A stretch of DNA of 19,440 bases from Iamia sp964643485 (GTDB lineage: Bacteria > Actinomycetota > Acidimicrobiia > Acidimicrobiales > Iamiaceae): NCBI GenBank assembly GCA_964643485.1, contig CAZXRA010000304.1, positions 1 through 19,440 on the forward strand, written 5' to 3'. The position numbers were made by a program, and so were the translations under genes. This document shows, piece by piece, positions 6,825-14,962 of this stretch. Within the stretch, counting starts at the first letter, position 1; the number at the start of each line of letters is the position of its first letter. The notes beneath the pieces are model-generated. The model searched no databases. It was not told the DNA's origin and was given only the letters and a program-made list of their open reading frames with translations.

Positions 6825-7414
6825 AGATGGGCCTTCGGGCACGGAAGAAGCAAGCGACGGCTGCTGCGCTCCAGCAAGCCGCCCTCGAGCTCTTCCTCGC
6901 CCGCGGATACGACGAGACGACGGTGCAGGACATCACCGACGCGGCGGGGGTGTCACAGCGGACGTTCTTCCGCTACTACCCCACCAAGGACGCGGTGCTC
7001 CTCACGGAACATGCCCGGCGGGAGACAGCCCTGCGGGAGCTCCTGGCCGGGCGACCGGAGGAGACGCCGGGGGAGCTGGTGCGGGCGGTGGCGACCCACC
7101 TCGTCGCCGACATCGAGGACCGCCGTGACCTGATGAAGGTCCAGGGCCAGGTTCTCCTCACCGTGCCGGTCCTGTCCGATCGCTTCGCCGGCCACCGCGA
7201 GAGGTTGGCCGACCTCATCGCCGACCACGTCGCCGTCACGCTCGGGGTCGACCTGAAGGACGATCCCCGTCCCCGTCTCGTCGGGGCCCAGGTGGTCCAG
7301 GTGTGGACCACGGCCACCGCCATGTGGCTCGACGAGGGCCAACAGCGCGACCTGGCGGCCATCGCCGATCAGGTTCTCAGCGCGGCCCGCAAGGACCCCG
7401 CCCTCGTGGGCTGA
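6812..7414 (+). CDS. TetR/AcrR-family transcriptional regulator
   Basis: A 200-residue repressor-type protein. The N-terminal DNA-binding domain spans about residues 10-58: RKKQATAAALQQAALELF (helix 1), GYDETTVQDITDAAGVSQRTFFRYYPTK-type helix-turn-helix at about 33-59, and KDAVL, the standard start of helix 4. Residues 65-200 are the helical ligand/dimer domain, which is not conserved and gives no ligand. The family normally binds a palindrome in its own or a neighbouring promoter, and such a palindrome overlaps its start codon. Whether it also controls the divergent J-domain gene or the monooxygenase farther along is unknown. An internal ATG six codons in is an alternative start. A strong hairpin follows the stop codon. 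Confidence 0.93.
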   Translation: MVATQMGLRARKKQATAAALQQAALELFLARGYDETTVQDITDAAGVSQRTFFRYYPTKDAVLLTEHARRETALRELLAGRPEETPGELVRAVATHLVADIEDRRDLMKVQGQVLLTVPVLSDRFAGHRERLADLIADHVAVTLGVDLKDDPRPRLVGAQVVQVWTTATAMWLDEGQQRDLAAIADQVLSAARKDPALVG

Positions 7415-7422
7415 TCTCGTCT

Positions 7423-7456
7423 CGGCCCCGGCCCCCCGGGTGGGTGGGCCGGGCCG
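7423..7456. terminator. Hairpin between convergent tetR and FKBP genes
   Basis: An 11-bp GC stem (CGGCCC, then GGCCC with one bulged C, against GGGCCGGGCCG) in the 60-bp gap between two converging genes. No U-tract follows on either strand. A bidirectional terminator is the natural reading. Confidence 0.5.
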
Positions 7457-7474
7457 GATGGCGATGGGCCGCGG

Positions 7475-8197
7475 CTACTCGGCCGCGGCCGCCGTGGTCG
7501 AGGTGGCGTCCGGGGCCGCAGTCGTCGTGGTGGAGCCCTCCGGGGCCACCGTGGTCGACGACCCGTCGGCCGGGGGCACGGCCGGCGCCGTCGTCGACGG
7601 GGCGTCGAGGACGTCGATCAGGTCGATGACGAACACCAGGGCCTCGTCGGGGGCGATGTCGGCCCCCGAGCCTGTCTCGCCGTAGCCCAGCTCCGCGGGG
7701 ATGACGAGCTGACGCCGTCCGCCCACCTTCATGCCCGGGATGCCCTGGATCCACCCGTCGATCAACCCACCCGCGGTGAGGGGGAACTCGGCTGGCTCCC
7801 CCCCGTCCCACGACGAGTCGAACTGCTTGCCGGTGGAGCAGGCGATCCCGATGTAGTGGACCTTGATGGTCTTGTCGAGGACGGCTTCCTTGCCGTCGCC
7901 GACGGTGATGTCGGTCTTCCCCAGCTCGGTCGGCGTCTCACCCACGGGCATCTCGACGGTGGGCTTGCCCTCGGCCGGGGGGACGTCCTTGGGCTCCACG
8001 CACTCCTTGCCCTTGGCGCTGGGCAGCGGGGCGGCCGTGGTCGACGGCACCTGGGTGGGCAGCGATTCGTCCTTCAGGGCATCGGCGACCACGTTGTCGC
8101 CGTCGTCGTCACCACATGCGCCGAGGACGAGGACCAAGGCGGCGGCGACGCCGAGGGCGGCGAGGCGGCGGATGGGGCGGGGTGTGGTGGCAGACAT
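7475..8197 (-). CDS. FKBP-type peptidyl-prolyl isomerase lipoprotein
   Basis: A 240-residue predicted lipoprotein that would catalyse cis-trans isomerisation of prolyl bonds outside the membrane. Residues 1-28 are a signal peptide with basic start (PRPIRR), hydrophobic core and lipobox LGAC with lipidation at Cys28. An Asp-rich and Ser/Thr/Pro linker follows to about 100. The FKBP domain spans about 106-196 and keeps the typical elements: VHYIG, FDSSWDGGEP, FPLTAGGLIDGWIQGI, GMKVGGRRQLVIPAELGYG and DEALVFVIDLIDV. The tail (199-240) is low-complexity Ser/Thr/Ala/Pro, perhaps a wall-spanning or glycosylated segment. TAGGGT lies 9 nt before the ATG on the minus strand as a likely -10. Upstream is a 195-bp spacer shared with the divergent monooxygenase gene. 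Confidence 0.93.
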   Translation of the reverse strand: MSATTPRPIRRLAALGVAAALVLVLGACGDDDGDNVVADALKDESLPTQVPSTTAAPLPSAKGKECVEPKDVPPAEGKPTVEMPVGETPTELGKTDITVGDGKEAVLDKTIKVHYIGIACSTGKQFDSSWDGGEPAEFPLTAGGLIDGWIQGIPGMKVGGRRQLVIPAELGYGETGSGADIAPDEALVFVIDLIDVLDAPSTTAPAVPPADGSSTTVAPEGSTTTTAAPDATSTTAAAAE

Positions 8198-8311
8198 CGG
8201 CCCGGGACCCTACCGGCCCGACCCGGGGTCCTGGTAGGCAGGGCGGGTCGACGGCATCGCCGACGGAGGGGCAGGGGTGCGCCCCGTGGTGTGACATGGG
8301 TCCCGAACCCC

Positions 8312-8349
8312 TTGTCGGGCCCGCCCCGTCCAGGTATTACTAGCGGTAA
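8312..8349 (+). promoter_or_regulatory. Promoter and putative operator of the flavin monooxygenase gene
   Basis: TTGTCG (8312-8317) and TATTAC (8335-8340) are 17 bp apart and each match the consensus -35 and -10 at four of six bases. An imperfect palindrome TTAC-N5-GTAA (8337-8349) overlaps the -10 and the expected start site, where a repressor would act. It does not share half-sites with the palindrome on the tetR start. Confidence 0.45.
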
Positions 8350-8392
8350 CACCTTCGGGCCCTCCGCCTCCCCCGACTCTTCCGGAGCCCAC

Positions 8393-9937
8393 GTGACCGT
8401 CACCGACGACCTCGTCAGCCCTCCCCCCGCCGACGCACCCGACGCCGCCCCCACCGGCGACGAGCGGCGCCACCACCGCATCGCCATCGTGGGCACCGGC
8501 TTCGCCGGCCTGGGCATGGCCATCCGCCTCCGCCAGGCCGGGATCCACGACTTCGTCGTGCTGGAGCGGGCCACCGATGTCGGCGGCACCTGGCGGGACA
8601 ACCACTACCCGGGCTGCGCCTGCGACGTGCCCTCCCACCTCTACTCGTTCTCCTTCGCCCCCAACCCCGAGTGGAGCAACACCTACTCGCCCCAACCGGA
8701 GATCGGCGCCTACCTGCGGAACTGCGCCGACCGCTACGGCGTCCTCCCCCACGTCCTGTTCGGGGCCGACATCACCGAGGCCCGCTGGGACGAGGCCGAG
8801 CAGCGCTGGCACCTCACCACGCCCGTCGGCGAGGTCACCGCCGACGTGGTGATCAGCGGCAACGGTCCCCTGAGCGAGCCCCACCTCCCGGACCTGCCCG
8901 GCATGGAGCGCTTCGCCGGCACCGCCTTCCACTCAGCGGCGTGGGATCACGGCCACGACCTGGCCGGCCGCAGGGTGGCGGTGATCGGCACCGGCGCCTC
9001 GGCCATCCAGTTCGTCCCCGAGATCCAGCCCCAGGTCGAGCGGCTCACCGTGTTCCAGCGGACCGCCCCGTGGGTCGTCCCCCACCCGGGTCGGCCCGTC
9101 ACCGACCGGGAGCACCGCCTCTACCGCCGGGTGCCCCTGGCCCAGAAGGCGGTGCGGGCCGGCGTCTACTGGGGGCGCGAGCTGCTCGTCCTCGGCTTCC
9201 GCCACCCGAAGCTCATGGGCCTGGCCGAGAAGGGGGCCCGCGACTTCCTGCACAAGCAGGTCCCCGATCCCGAGCTGCGGGCCAAGCTCACCCCGAGCTA
9301 CTCCGTCGGCTGCAAGCGCATCCTGCCCTCCAACCGGTGGCTGCCCGCCCTGGCGCAACCCAACGTCGACGTGGAGACGTCGGGCATCGCCGAGGTGAGG
9401 GAGCGGTCGATCGTCACCGGCGACGGGCGGGAGGTCGACGTCGACACCATCATCTACGGCACCGGGTTCCACGTCACCGACAACCCGTTCGCCGAGCGGG
9501 TCCACGGTGTCGGCGGCCGGAGCCTGGCCGAGGCGTGGGCCGACGGCGTGCAGGCCTACGTGGGCAGCGCCGTCGCCGGCTTCCCCAACCTGTTCCTGCT
9601 CATCGGGCCCAACACCGCCTTGGGCCACTCGTCGATGGTGTTCATGATCGAGTCGCAGATCGCCTACGTCCTCGACGCCCTGCGCCGGATGGAGCGGGAG
9701 GGCATCGGACGGGTCGAGGTCCGGCGGGACGCCCAGGCCACCTACAACGACGAGATCCAGCGCCGCCTGGCCGGCACGGTGTGGATGTCGGGGTGCGCCT
9801 CCTGGTACCTCGACGCCCACGGCCGCAACCCCACCCTGTGGCCCGGCTTCACGTGGCAGTTCCGCCTCCGCACCCGCCGCTTCGACGCCGCCGCCTACGA
9901 CCTCCAGCCCGCCCGGGTCCCTGCTCTGGCCGGCTAG
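8393..9937 (+). CDS. Baeyer-Villiger-type flavin-binding monooxygenase
   Basis: A 514-residue cytoplasmic flavoenzyme that would use FAD, NADPH and O2 to insert oxygen next to a ketone or to oxidise an N/S atom. The FAD-binding Rossmann motif GTGFAG lies at 34-39 after a beta strand HRIAIV. The DVGGTWRDNHYPGCACD segment (62-78) is typical of cyclohexanone-monooxygenase-like enzymes. The type I BVMO fingerprint FxGxxxHxxxW(P/D) is present as FAGTAFHSAAWD (174-185). A second dinucleotide motif GTGASA at 199-204 binds NADPH. The ATG-like GTG at 8393 has GGAG five nt upstream; the frame is open far upstream but that part is antisense to the FKBP gene. The substrate cannot be read from sequence. 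It ends tail to tail with the bicupin gene, the two stops sharing a CTAG. Confidence 0.92.
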   Translation: MTVTDDLVSPPPADAPDAAPTGDERRHHRIAIVGTGFAGLGMAIRLRQAGIHDFVVLERATDVGGTWRDNHYPGCACDVPSHLYSFSFAPNPEWSNTYSPQPEIGAYLRNCADRYGVLPHVLFGADITEARWDEAEQRWHLTTPVGEVTADVVISGNGPLSEPHLPDLPGMERFAGTAFHSAAWDHGHDLAGRRVAVIGTGASAIQFVPEIQPQVERLTVFQRTAPWVVPHPGRPVTDREHRLYRRVPLAQKAVRAGVYWGRELLVLGFRHPKLMGLAEKGARDFLHKQVPDPELRAKLTPSYSVGCKRILPSNRWLPALAQPNVDVETSGIAEVRERSIVTGDGREVDVDTIIYGTGFHVTDNPFAERVHGVGGRSLAEAWADGVQAYVGSAVAGFPNLFLLIGPNTALGHSSMVFMIESQIAYVLDALRRMEREGIGRVEVRRDAQATYNDEIQRRLAGTVWMSGCASWYLDAHGRNPTLWPGFTWQFRLRTRRFDAAAYDLQPARVPALAG

Positions 9938-10953
9938 GCGAACCGGATGTCGAGGCTGCGCAGGTAGGTGTGGAGGCCGGCGTCCTGCACGGGGAGGAGG
10001 TGGGCCTCGTGGCCGCTCTCGTTGTGGTGGGCGTGCCACCAGCCCGGCGGGGTGACGAAAGCGCCGCCCGGTTCCCAGTCGACCCGCTGGGGGTCGACGA
10101 TCTCGCCGTCGGCCGACAGGCGGGGGCCGACGAGCGTGTAGCACCCGGGCCGGCAGTCGAGGATGAGGTCGAGGGCCACGGACTGGTGGCGGTGCGGCTT
10201 CTGCACGGCCCCGACGGGGAGCAGGCCGACCATGGCCCACAGCACGTGGGTGGCGGTGAGGGTCTGGTCGTGGCCGGCCGTGTGGAGGAGGACGCTCACC
10301 CGGTTGCGCCGTTCGGCCGCCGGGTCGGCCGCCACCTTGGCCAGCTCCTCGGCGCAGCGGGCGGCGGTAAAGAGGGTGGGCCGGAAGCGGCGCTTCGTGG
10401 GCGCGACGCCCAGGTAGCGGAGCAGGGGCTCGTCGGTGACCCAGTAGAGGGTGGCGTCCTCGCTGGCCCGGTGGACCGAGCGGCACCCGGCAGGGAGCAC
10501 GAACACGTCGCCCTGCCTCCAGGCCAGCTCGGAGGGCACCGCCGGTTGCGAGCCCCCATCCTGACCCGCGGCCTGCTCGGGCCCATCGGGCCCGTCGTCA
10601 AGGCAGGTGATGCCCGAACCGCTCATCACCACGTAGAGCTCGGACGTGGCCGTGGGGGCCGTGGCCACCTCGTCGCCGGGCCGGATGCGCACGAAGCTGG
10701 CCAGCAGGGCCGGGCTGGTGGCCGGGCCGCTGTCGATGCCCAGCGGCCCCGACAGGTCGAGGGGGATGACGCCAGTGGGGGCGTCCTGGTAGAGGCTGGC
10801 CGGGAACGCGGCCACCGGAACGAGCGGGGTGGTGCGCCCCACCGGGTTGGCGGCCCGGGTGTACTCGTGGAAGCGGGCGTCGCCGGTCCAGTCCTCGACC
10901 GCGGTCCCGATGGGTAGGCCCACGGCGGGCGGGTCGGAGGCGACCGATGTCAT
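9934..10953 (-). CDS. Bicupin protein, gentisate/hydroxynaphthoate dioxygenase-like
   Basis: A 339-residue protein with two cupin folds. The first (about 85-180: FVRIRPGDEV, ELYVVMSGSG, WRQGDVFVLPAGC) has no His-x-His metal site, and a 20-residue Gly/Asp/Gln-rich insert sits near 120-140. The second (about 240-330) has the metal triad: His254 and His256 in PHRHQS, and a His in PPGWWHAHH (307-310). So only the C-terminal cupin looks catalytic, unlike classical gentisate 1,2-dioxygenase, where the N-terminal cupin holds the iron. A ring-cleaving dioxygenase role is therefore possible but not shown. CAGACT stands 6 nt before the ATG on the minus strand and suits leaderless transcription. It converges on the monooxygenase gene with a 3-base overlap of stop codons. 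Confidence 0.78.
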   Translation of the reverse strand: MTSVASDPPAVGLPIGTAVEDWTGDARFHEYTRAANPVGRTTPLVPVAAFPASLYQDAPTGVIPLDLSGPLGIDSGPATSPALLASFVRIRPGDEVATAPTATSELYVVMSGSGITCLDDGPDGPEQAAGQDGGSQPAVPSELAWRQGDVFVLPAGCRSVHRASEDATLYWVTDEPLLRYLGVAPTKRRFRPTLFTAARCAEELAKVAADPAAERRNRVSVLLHTAGHDQTLTATHVLWAMVGLLPVGAVQKPHRHQSVALDLILDCRPGCYTLVGPRLSADGEIVDPQRVDWEPGGAFVTPPGWWHAHHNESGHEAHLLPVQDAGLHTYLRSLDIRFA

Positions 10954-10959
10954 GGCACC

Positions 10960-10965
10960 AGTCTG
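10960..10965 (-). promoter_or_regulatory. Putative -10 box of the bicupin gene
   Basis: CAGACT on the minus strand exactly 6 nt before the ATG. No ribosome binding site is visible, in agreement with a leaderless mRNA. Confidence 0.35.
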
Positions 10966-10996
10966 CCCGCCCGATGTCGGAATCGAGGGGTGACAG

Positions 10997-11027
10997 CCCC
11001 TGCTCGGCCGGGCGGACCGAGCAGGGG
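10997..11027 (-). terminator. Strong hairpin after the 88-residue gene
   Basis: A perfect 11-bp inverted repeat CCCCTGCTCGG / CCGAGCAGGGG with a 9-nt loop, 7 nt past the stop codon of the 88-residue gene and upstream of the bicupin gene. No U-tract. Probably a terminator. Confidence 0.6.
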
Positions 11028-11034
11028 ACGCCGG

Positions 11035-11301
11035 TCACTCGCCGGTGCGGGCCCGGTCGCCGAGGGTCTCGGCCATCCACTCGGCCTCGTCGGCAATGGC
11101 CTCGTCGTAGACCCGGGCGCACGTCGACCAGTGCACGAACGAGGCCAGGTGCTTGAGGGCCAGCACCAAGCGGATGGCCTCGTCCGGGGTGAGGATCAAC
11201 CGCCCGGTGTCGGGCTCGACCTCCACCTGCAACGGGCGGCCGGCCGGATCCGGCGGGGCGTCCGGGAAGGCGGGCGGGCAGGGGTGAGTACCGTGACTCA
11301 T
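11035..11301 (-). CDS. Small protein of unknown function (88 aa)
   Basis: I recognise no family. The N-terminal 25 residues are Pro-rich (PCPPAFPDAPPDPAGRP) and the middle (26-50) looks like a beta-turn-helix (LQVEVEPDTGRLILTPDEAIRLVLALKHL). The C-terminus (51-88) is an acidic amphipathic helix (ARVYDEAIADEAEWMAETLGDR). There is no signal peptide or membrane segment, so it is probably cytoplasmic. A good ribosome binding site (AAGGAG, 8 nt before the ATG), G/C-ending codons and a strong hairpin right after the stop codon argue that it is a real gene. Its ATG overlaps the TGA of a 28-codon ORF (ATGA). It lies alone between the bicupin and the large secreted protein gene. Confidence 0.68.
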   Translation of the reverse strand: MSHGTHPCPPAFPDAPPDPAGRPLQVEVEPDTGRLILTPDEAIRLVLALKHLASFVHWSTCARVYDEAIADEAEWMAETLGDRARTGE

Positions 11302-11384
11302 GTCAGCATCTCCTTAAGGGGTTTGTGCTGGCCGGGCCCCGGGGTGTTGCTCGCACCGCCGGGGCCACTGCTTGGTTGTGTCAT
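11298..11384 (-). CDS. Candidate 28-codon peptide ORF coupled to the 88-aa gene
   Basis: A short ORF starting ATG at 11384 and rich in Gly, Ser and Pro, ending in HKPLKEMLT. Its TGA overlaps the start codon of the 88-residue gene (ATGA), and its last codons contain that gene's ribosome binding site. A TTGACC on the minus strand with a GACCGT 17 bp on, just before the ATG, could be a weak promoter. Third-position GC is lower (about 74%) than in neighbours and no good ribosome binding site is present. It may be a leader peptide, a tiny protein or chance. Confidence 0.3.
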   Translation of the reverse strand: MTQPSSGPGGASNTPGPGQHKPLKEMLT

Positions 11385-11451
11385 GTCGACGGTCCCACGC
11401 CGGGGAGGCGGGGTCAACGACCGTCGGCGGATTTTTTGCCCGGCGCGGGAA

Positions 11452-11487
11452 GGCCGGCCGCGCCCGGGGGGAAGGACGCGGCCGGCC
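11452..11487. other. GC hairpin upstream of the small-gene pair
   Basis: A perfect 11-bp inverted repeat GGCCGGCCGCG / CGCGGCCGGCC with a 14-nt loop, followed on the minus strand by an A6 run (11432-11437). It is the second hairpin between the large gene's stop and the small-gene pair. It may be a back-up terminator. The rest of 11302-11600 shows no gene beyond the short ORF. Confidence 0.45.
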
Positions 11488-11542
11488 GGGATGCTGAGGA
11501 GCCCACGCGGCAGGAGCACGGGCCGTCAGCAGAACCAACCAG

Positions 11543-11594
11543 CGAACTGGCCCGCGATCCGGCAGTCGAGACAGCCAGGCTGCGGGCCAGTTCG
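11543..11594 (-). terminator. Hairpin after the large secreted-protein gene
   Basis: A perfect 13-bp inverted repeat CGAACTGGCCCGC / GCGGGCCAGTTCG with a 26-nt loop, 6 nt beyond the stop codon. The arms can extend outward with a bulge (AACC pairing with GGTT). Most likely the transcription terminator of the large gene. Confidence 0.6.
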
Positions 11595-11600
11595 TTGGGT

Positions 11601-14600
11601 TCAGGTCGGGTTGGGGAACGTCCCGGCCCGGGTGGCGAACTCCGGGCGCCCGATCAGCTCGGCGTAGAGGCCGGAACGATCACCGGTCGAGCGCAGGTGG
11701 ACGATGCCGTCGGTGCGTTCGGCGGCGTCGGTGGTGCGGTCGAGGATCTCGTCGTAGGACTCGGCGACGAGCACACCGAGGGGTTCGCTCAGGTTGGCCA
11801 GGGTGAGCACCAGAGCCCGGCGGGACGTCCCGGTGGCGAGCCGGCCGGTCCAGTGGTCCAGGCCGCTGGTGTCCGGAGCCCGATGGAGCAGCCGGTCGTA
11901 GACCCGCGTCACGAACCCGACGTTCGTCTCCCCGGCCAGGTCCCAGAACTCACCCGACGCCCCGAGATCGGCCAGGAGTTGGTCGTAGCGGCCATGGCCT
12001 CGCAGCCGGCCGACCCAGAACGCCCGACCCGCGGCATCAGCCGGCCGGCCCAGCATCGTCTGATAGGCGTCGTCCACGACCCGGCCCACCGCTTCGGGGG
12101 TGCGGGCGATGGCCCGAGCGAAGGTCTCCGGCGTGGTGCCACCGTCGAGGCGACCCTTCCAGTAGACGTAGCCCGCCCGGTCCGGGCACCGACCCAGCAG
12201 CTCGAGGTAGACGAGGCGCACGACGGCCCCGTTGCCCTCCACGGCGAAGTCCTTGCACTCCAAGGCCGGCAGCACCGTCAGCTCGACCGTGTTCGACATC
12301 AGCGGCGGTGTCAAGACCCCGCCGGTGTAGATCGCGGTGAGCGTGTGGGTGCCGGCGGGCAACGTGGTCGTCGACCGGGCCACCCCGTCCACGACATTGG
12401 CCACACCGACGGTCTCGTCACCGTTGCGAAACTCCACCTGGCCGGTTGTGTAGGGCGCAACGGCCGACACCAGGGTCACCTCTTCGTCGGCCCGCACCAC
12501 ACCGCCAGGCTCCACGCTCAGGGTGTTCCCCGACAGGGTCACCTCGCCGAACACGAGCGGCTGACCCACGGGCACGCACTCCAAGGGGACGAGGAGCCCA
12601 CCCGAGATGGCCGTCAGTTCGATCACGTCGAGGCTGACGGGCACGACCTCCCCCGGGGTCCCGGCCAAGGTGACCGTGCCGGACGGGTTGTTGATGACGA
12701 TGGTCTCGTCCACCTGGGTCGGGTCCGGATCAGCGGGTATCGATCCGAACGCCTTCTGTCCCATGGCAATGCCGAAGGTTCGGGTCAACGATGCCCCTGT
12801 TCCCTGACCGTCGGGTCCGAACCCGAGGTCGATGGCGAGGCCCTCCTCACCGACAGTCTGGGTCGTGTTGTTCAGGATGAGGTGGTCCCGCACCTGCTGG
12901 CCACCATGTCGTTCTCGAGCGAACTTCATGGTCAGGTTGAAGCTGTCGAGATCCACGACAGAGCCAACCGGCCGCGATGCCGGGACGTTGGCCTGACCTT
13001 CGACGAAGGCACGGAACTTCCCGGGCAGGAAGCCTTCCGATGTGCAGTGGTAGAGCGCCCCAACCGACGGCACCACGGTGAAGGCGAGCACGGTCTGCTG
13101 GGGCAGGAACCGCTCGTCGCCGCTGTAGCGCACAGCCACGGAATGGGACCCCAGGGAGGTGCCCGGAGGGAGATCGAACATCACTTGATTGACGATGCCG
13201 TCGAGCGGGAACCGGTCCTTGAGCTCAGCCACGCCACCATCGGCCACACCTCGTCCTTGGATCGGCAACCCGTCGAGGAGGATCGTCAGGTGGCCCGAAG
13301 GTCGTAGGCCACCGAGGAGAGGGCCGATGCCGATGCTGGCGAGGGAGAGCGTGCCGCCTTGGCGCACCGTCTGGGGGCTGAGCCCGGGAACGATGCTGGT
13401 TCCGAGAGTGATGGTGCTGGGGCGGCGGGTGGCCTCGGTGAGGAGGATGCGACCGAACGATGACGCCAGCACACTGCTCGTCGCCGGGGCGATCGCGGGG
13501 GCGGGGGCTCCAGTGGCGTCGACGTCGATGAGCTCGAAGTGGACCTCGATCGGGCCGGGGCAGGTCTCCTGGGTCGTGGAGCAGGAGCTGGTGGCGATCG
13601 GGCCGCCGGTGGACGGGAACCGGATCCGCAGGCGCCGGGTGAGGTTCTCACCGATGTCGAGCGGGAAGCCGGTGAGGTCCCCGATCGAGCCCCACAGGAT
13701 CCGGTTCACGTTGCCGGTGGATTGCGGCGTCAGCGTGACCGGGACCCACGTTCCAGTTGGGTCGAGGTGTTCGAGGATGACCCGGCTGGGCTTGAGGTCC
13801 ACCGACCCGCCCCTCCGGTTGAACGTGACATCGAGACGCGCTCCTTCGAGGTCACGGCCGAAGCCGGTGTTGCGGACATCGACGGTGAACTCCGTCGGGG
13901 TCGTGGCCCCGATGCGGTGCAGCTCGGGAAGGGTGGAGGTGATCGCCGGGTTGGGCGTCACCCGATAGGCCAGGGCGGCACTGGTCGAGCCGTTGAACGG
14001 CGTCACCTGGTTGAACCGGGCCGTCAACTGGCGATCCCCCGCGGCCAGGGCCGTGGTCGACAACGTCGCCGTGCCGTCGGCGCCAACCGGTGCGGTGCCC
14101 AGCAGGGTCGTGCCGTCGAAGAAGTCGACGAGACCACCTTCGGTCGTCTCCCCGTTGCCGGCTGCCTCGACGCACTCGGCCTGGGCCGGGTTCGGGATGC
14201 TCACCGTCGCCGTGAGGCCCACCTCCGACCGCCACACCGCCTGGGCGCCGGGCGTCGCGGCCAGGCTCGTCGCCGTCACGCATCCGGGCGGCGGGGGCAG
14301 GGTGATGGGTCCCTCCATGGTCATGGACAGCGTGTGGCCGGCACCGGCGAGCTGCTCGTTGACCGCCCCCGATGTGAGGTCACACTCGCCTCCCCCCGGC
14401 ACGGGCGGGACCGAGAAGCCATCAGCCAGGGTGACCTGCTGGGTGGCCGGGTCGTAGGTGCCCTCCAGCTTCAGGTTCACCGGCGACGCCGTGCAGTCGT
14501 CGACCACGATCGAGGTGCCGCCCCCCGGCTCCTGCACATCGATGTGCAGATCGACCCGCAAGGCCATCTGCACCACCACGTTCCCCTCGAAGTCCACCGT

Positions 14601-14962
14601 CCCGATCACCGACGCCGGCGTCACCAACGAGAAGTCGGCGTCGATGAACACCGTCCCCGGCAACGGCGAGGTGATGTCCTGTCGCAAGCTCACCCGTGGC
14701 GTCGTGAACGACCCCCCCGAGAGCACACCCGTGGCCGTCTCATAGGTCCCCGACAGCGACGTCGGGTTCGTCAACGCGTACGGCTCGGCATCGCGGATGA
14801 CCAGCTCACCCTCGACCAGGGAGAGGACGAGATCCTCGGCGACCCGGGGCCCAGAAGCCTGTTCTAGGGGTGCAGAACCGCCTGGGGGGGGGGGGCAAAA
14901 GCGATGGCAGTGAGCGACGCACCGACCGCCGCCACCGCAACCAACCAACGTCGAAACAACAT
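11601..14962 (-). CDS. Large secreted Ig-like / DUF4214 protein, signal peptide out of frame at a C12 tract
   Basis: The body is about 1,090 residues, rich in Thr, Gly and Val. It has an N-terminal beta-rich region (about 210 residues), Ig-like repeats of the bacterial Big_3/Big_5 type (near 14280-13950, 13400-13050 and 12540-12275; each ends in a YxVTP, FTVVP or LTVLP strand) and a C-terminus of four DUF4214-like repeats. These start at 12209, 12065, 11900 and 11756 (YLELLGR, YQTMLGR, YDRLLHR, YDEILDR, then a GxxxWxGRL element in the first three), 48-55 residues apart. It is probably an exported surface or matrix protein. The ATG at 14962, behind AGGGGGG, encodes a clean 23-residue signal peptide (MLFRRW...AIAFA, an A-x-A site), but as given it runs through the poly-C into a TAG at 14866-14864 after 32 codons. 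One more C (13) or two fewer (10) would join it to the body. The frame that reads the body without a shift begins only at a TTG (14999) and has no signal peptide. Confidence 0.78.
14864..14962 (-). CDS. Signal-peptide mini-ORF (5' fragment of the large secreted protein gene)
   Basis: The reading frame that exists in the sequence as given has 32 codons: a basic start, a hydrophobic core of Val, Ala and Leu, a cleavage site AFA, a few prolines from the poly-C and then a stop. It is best read as the true start of the downstream gene, separated from it by one base. Confidence 0.7.
   Translation of the reverse strand: MLFRRWLVAVAAVGASLTAIAFAPPPQAVLHP
14884..14895. repeat. Homopolymer of 12 G (C12 in the coding strand)
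   Basis: Twelve consecutive G on the plus strand. It is the longest homopolymer I noticed in the window, and it lies inside a coding region exactly at the signal-peptidase site of the large gene. Tracts of this length slip readily in replication and are also a common place for sequencing length errors. Confidence 0.95.

Noticed and set aside
8671..10917. Plus-strand open frame of about 750 codons across the monooxygenase and bicupin genes
   Set aside because: It overlaps the monooxygenase in another frame and the bicupin in antisense; the translation is Arg/Pro-rich without motifs.
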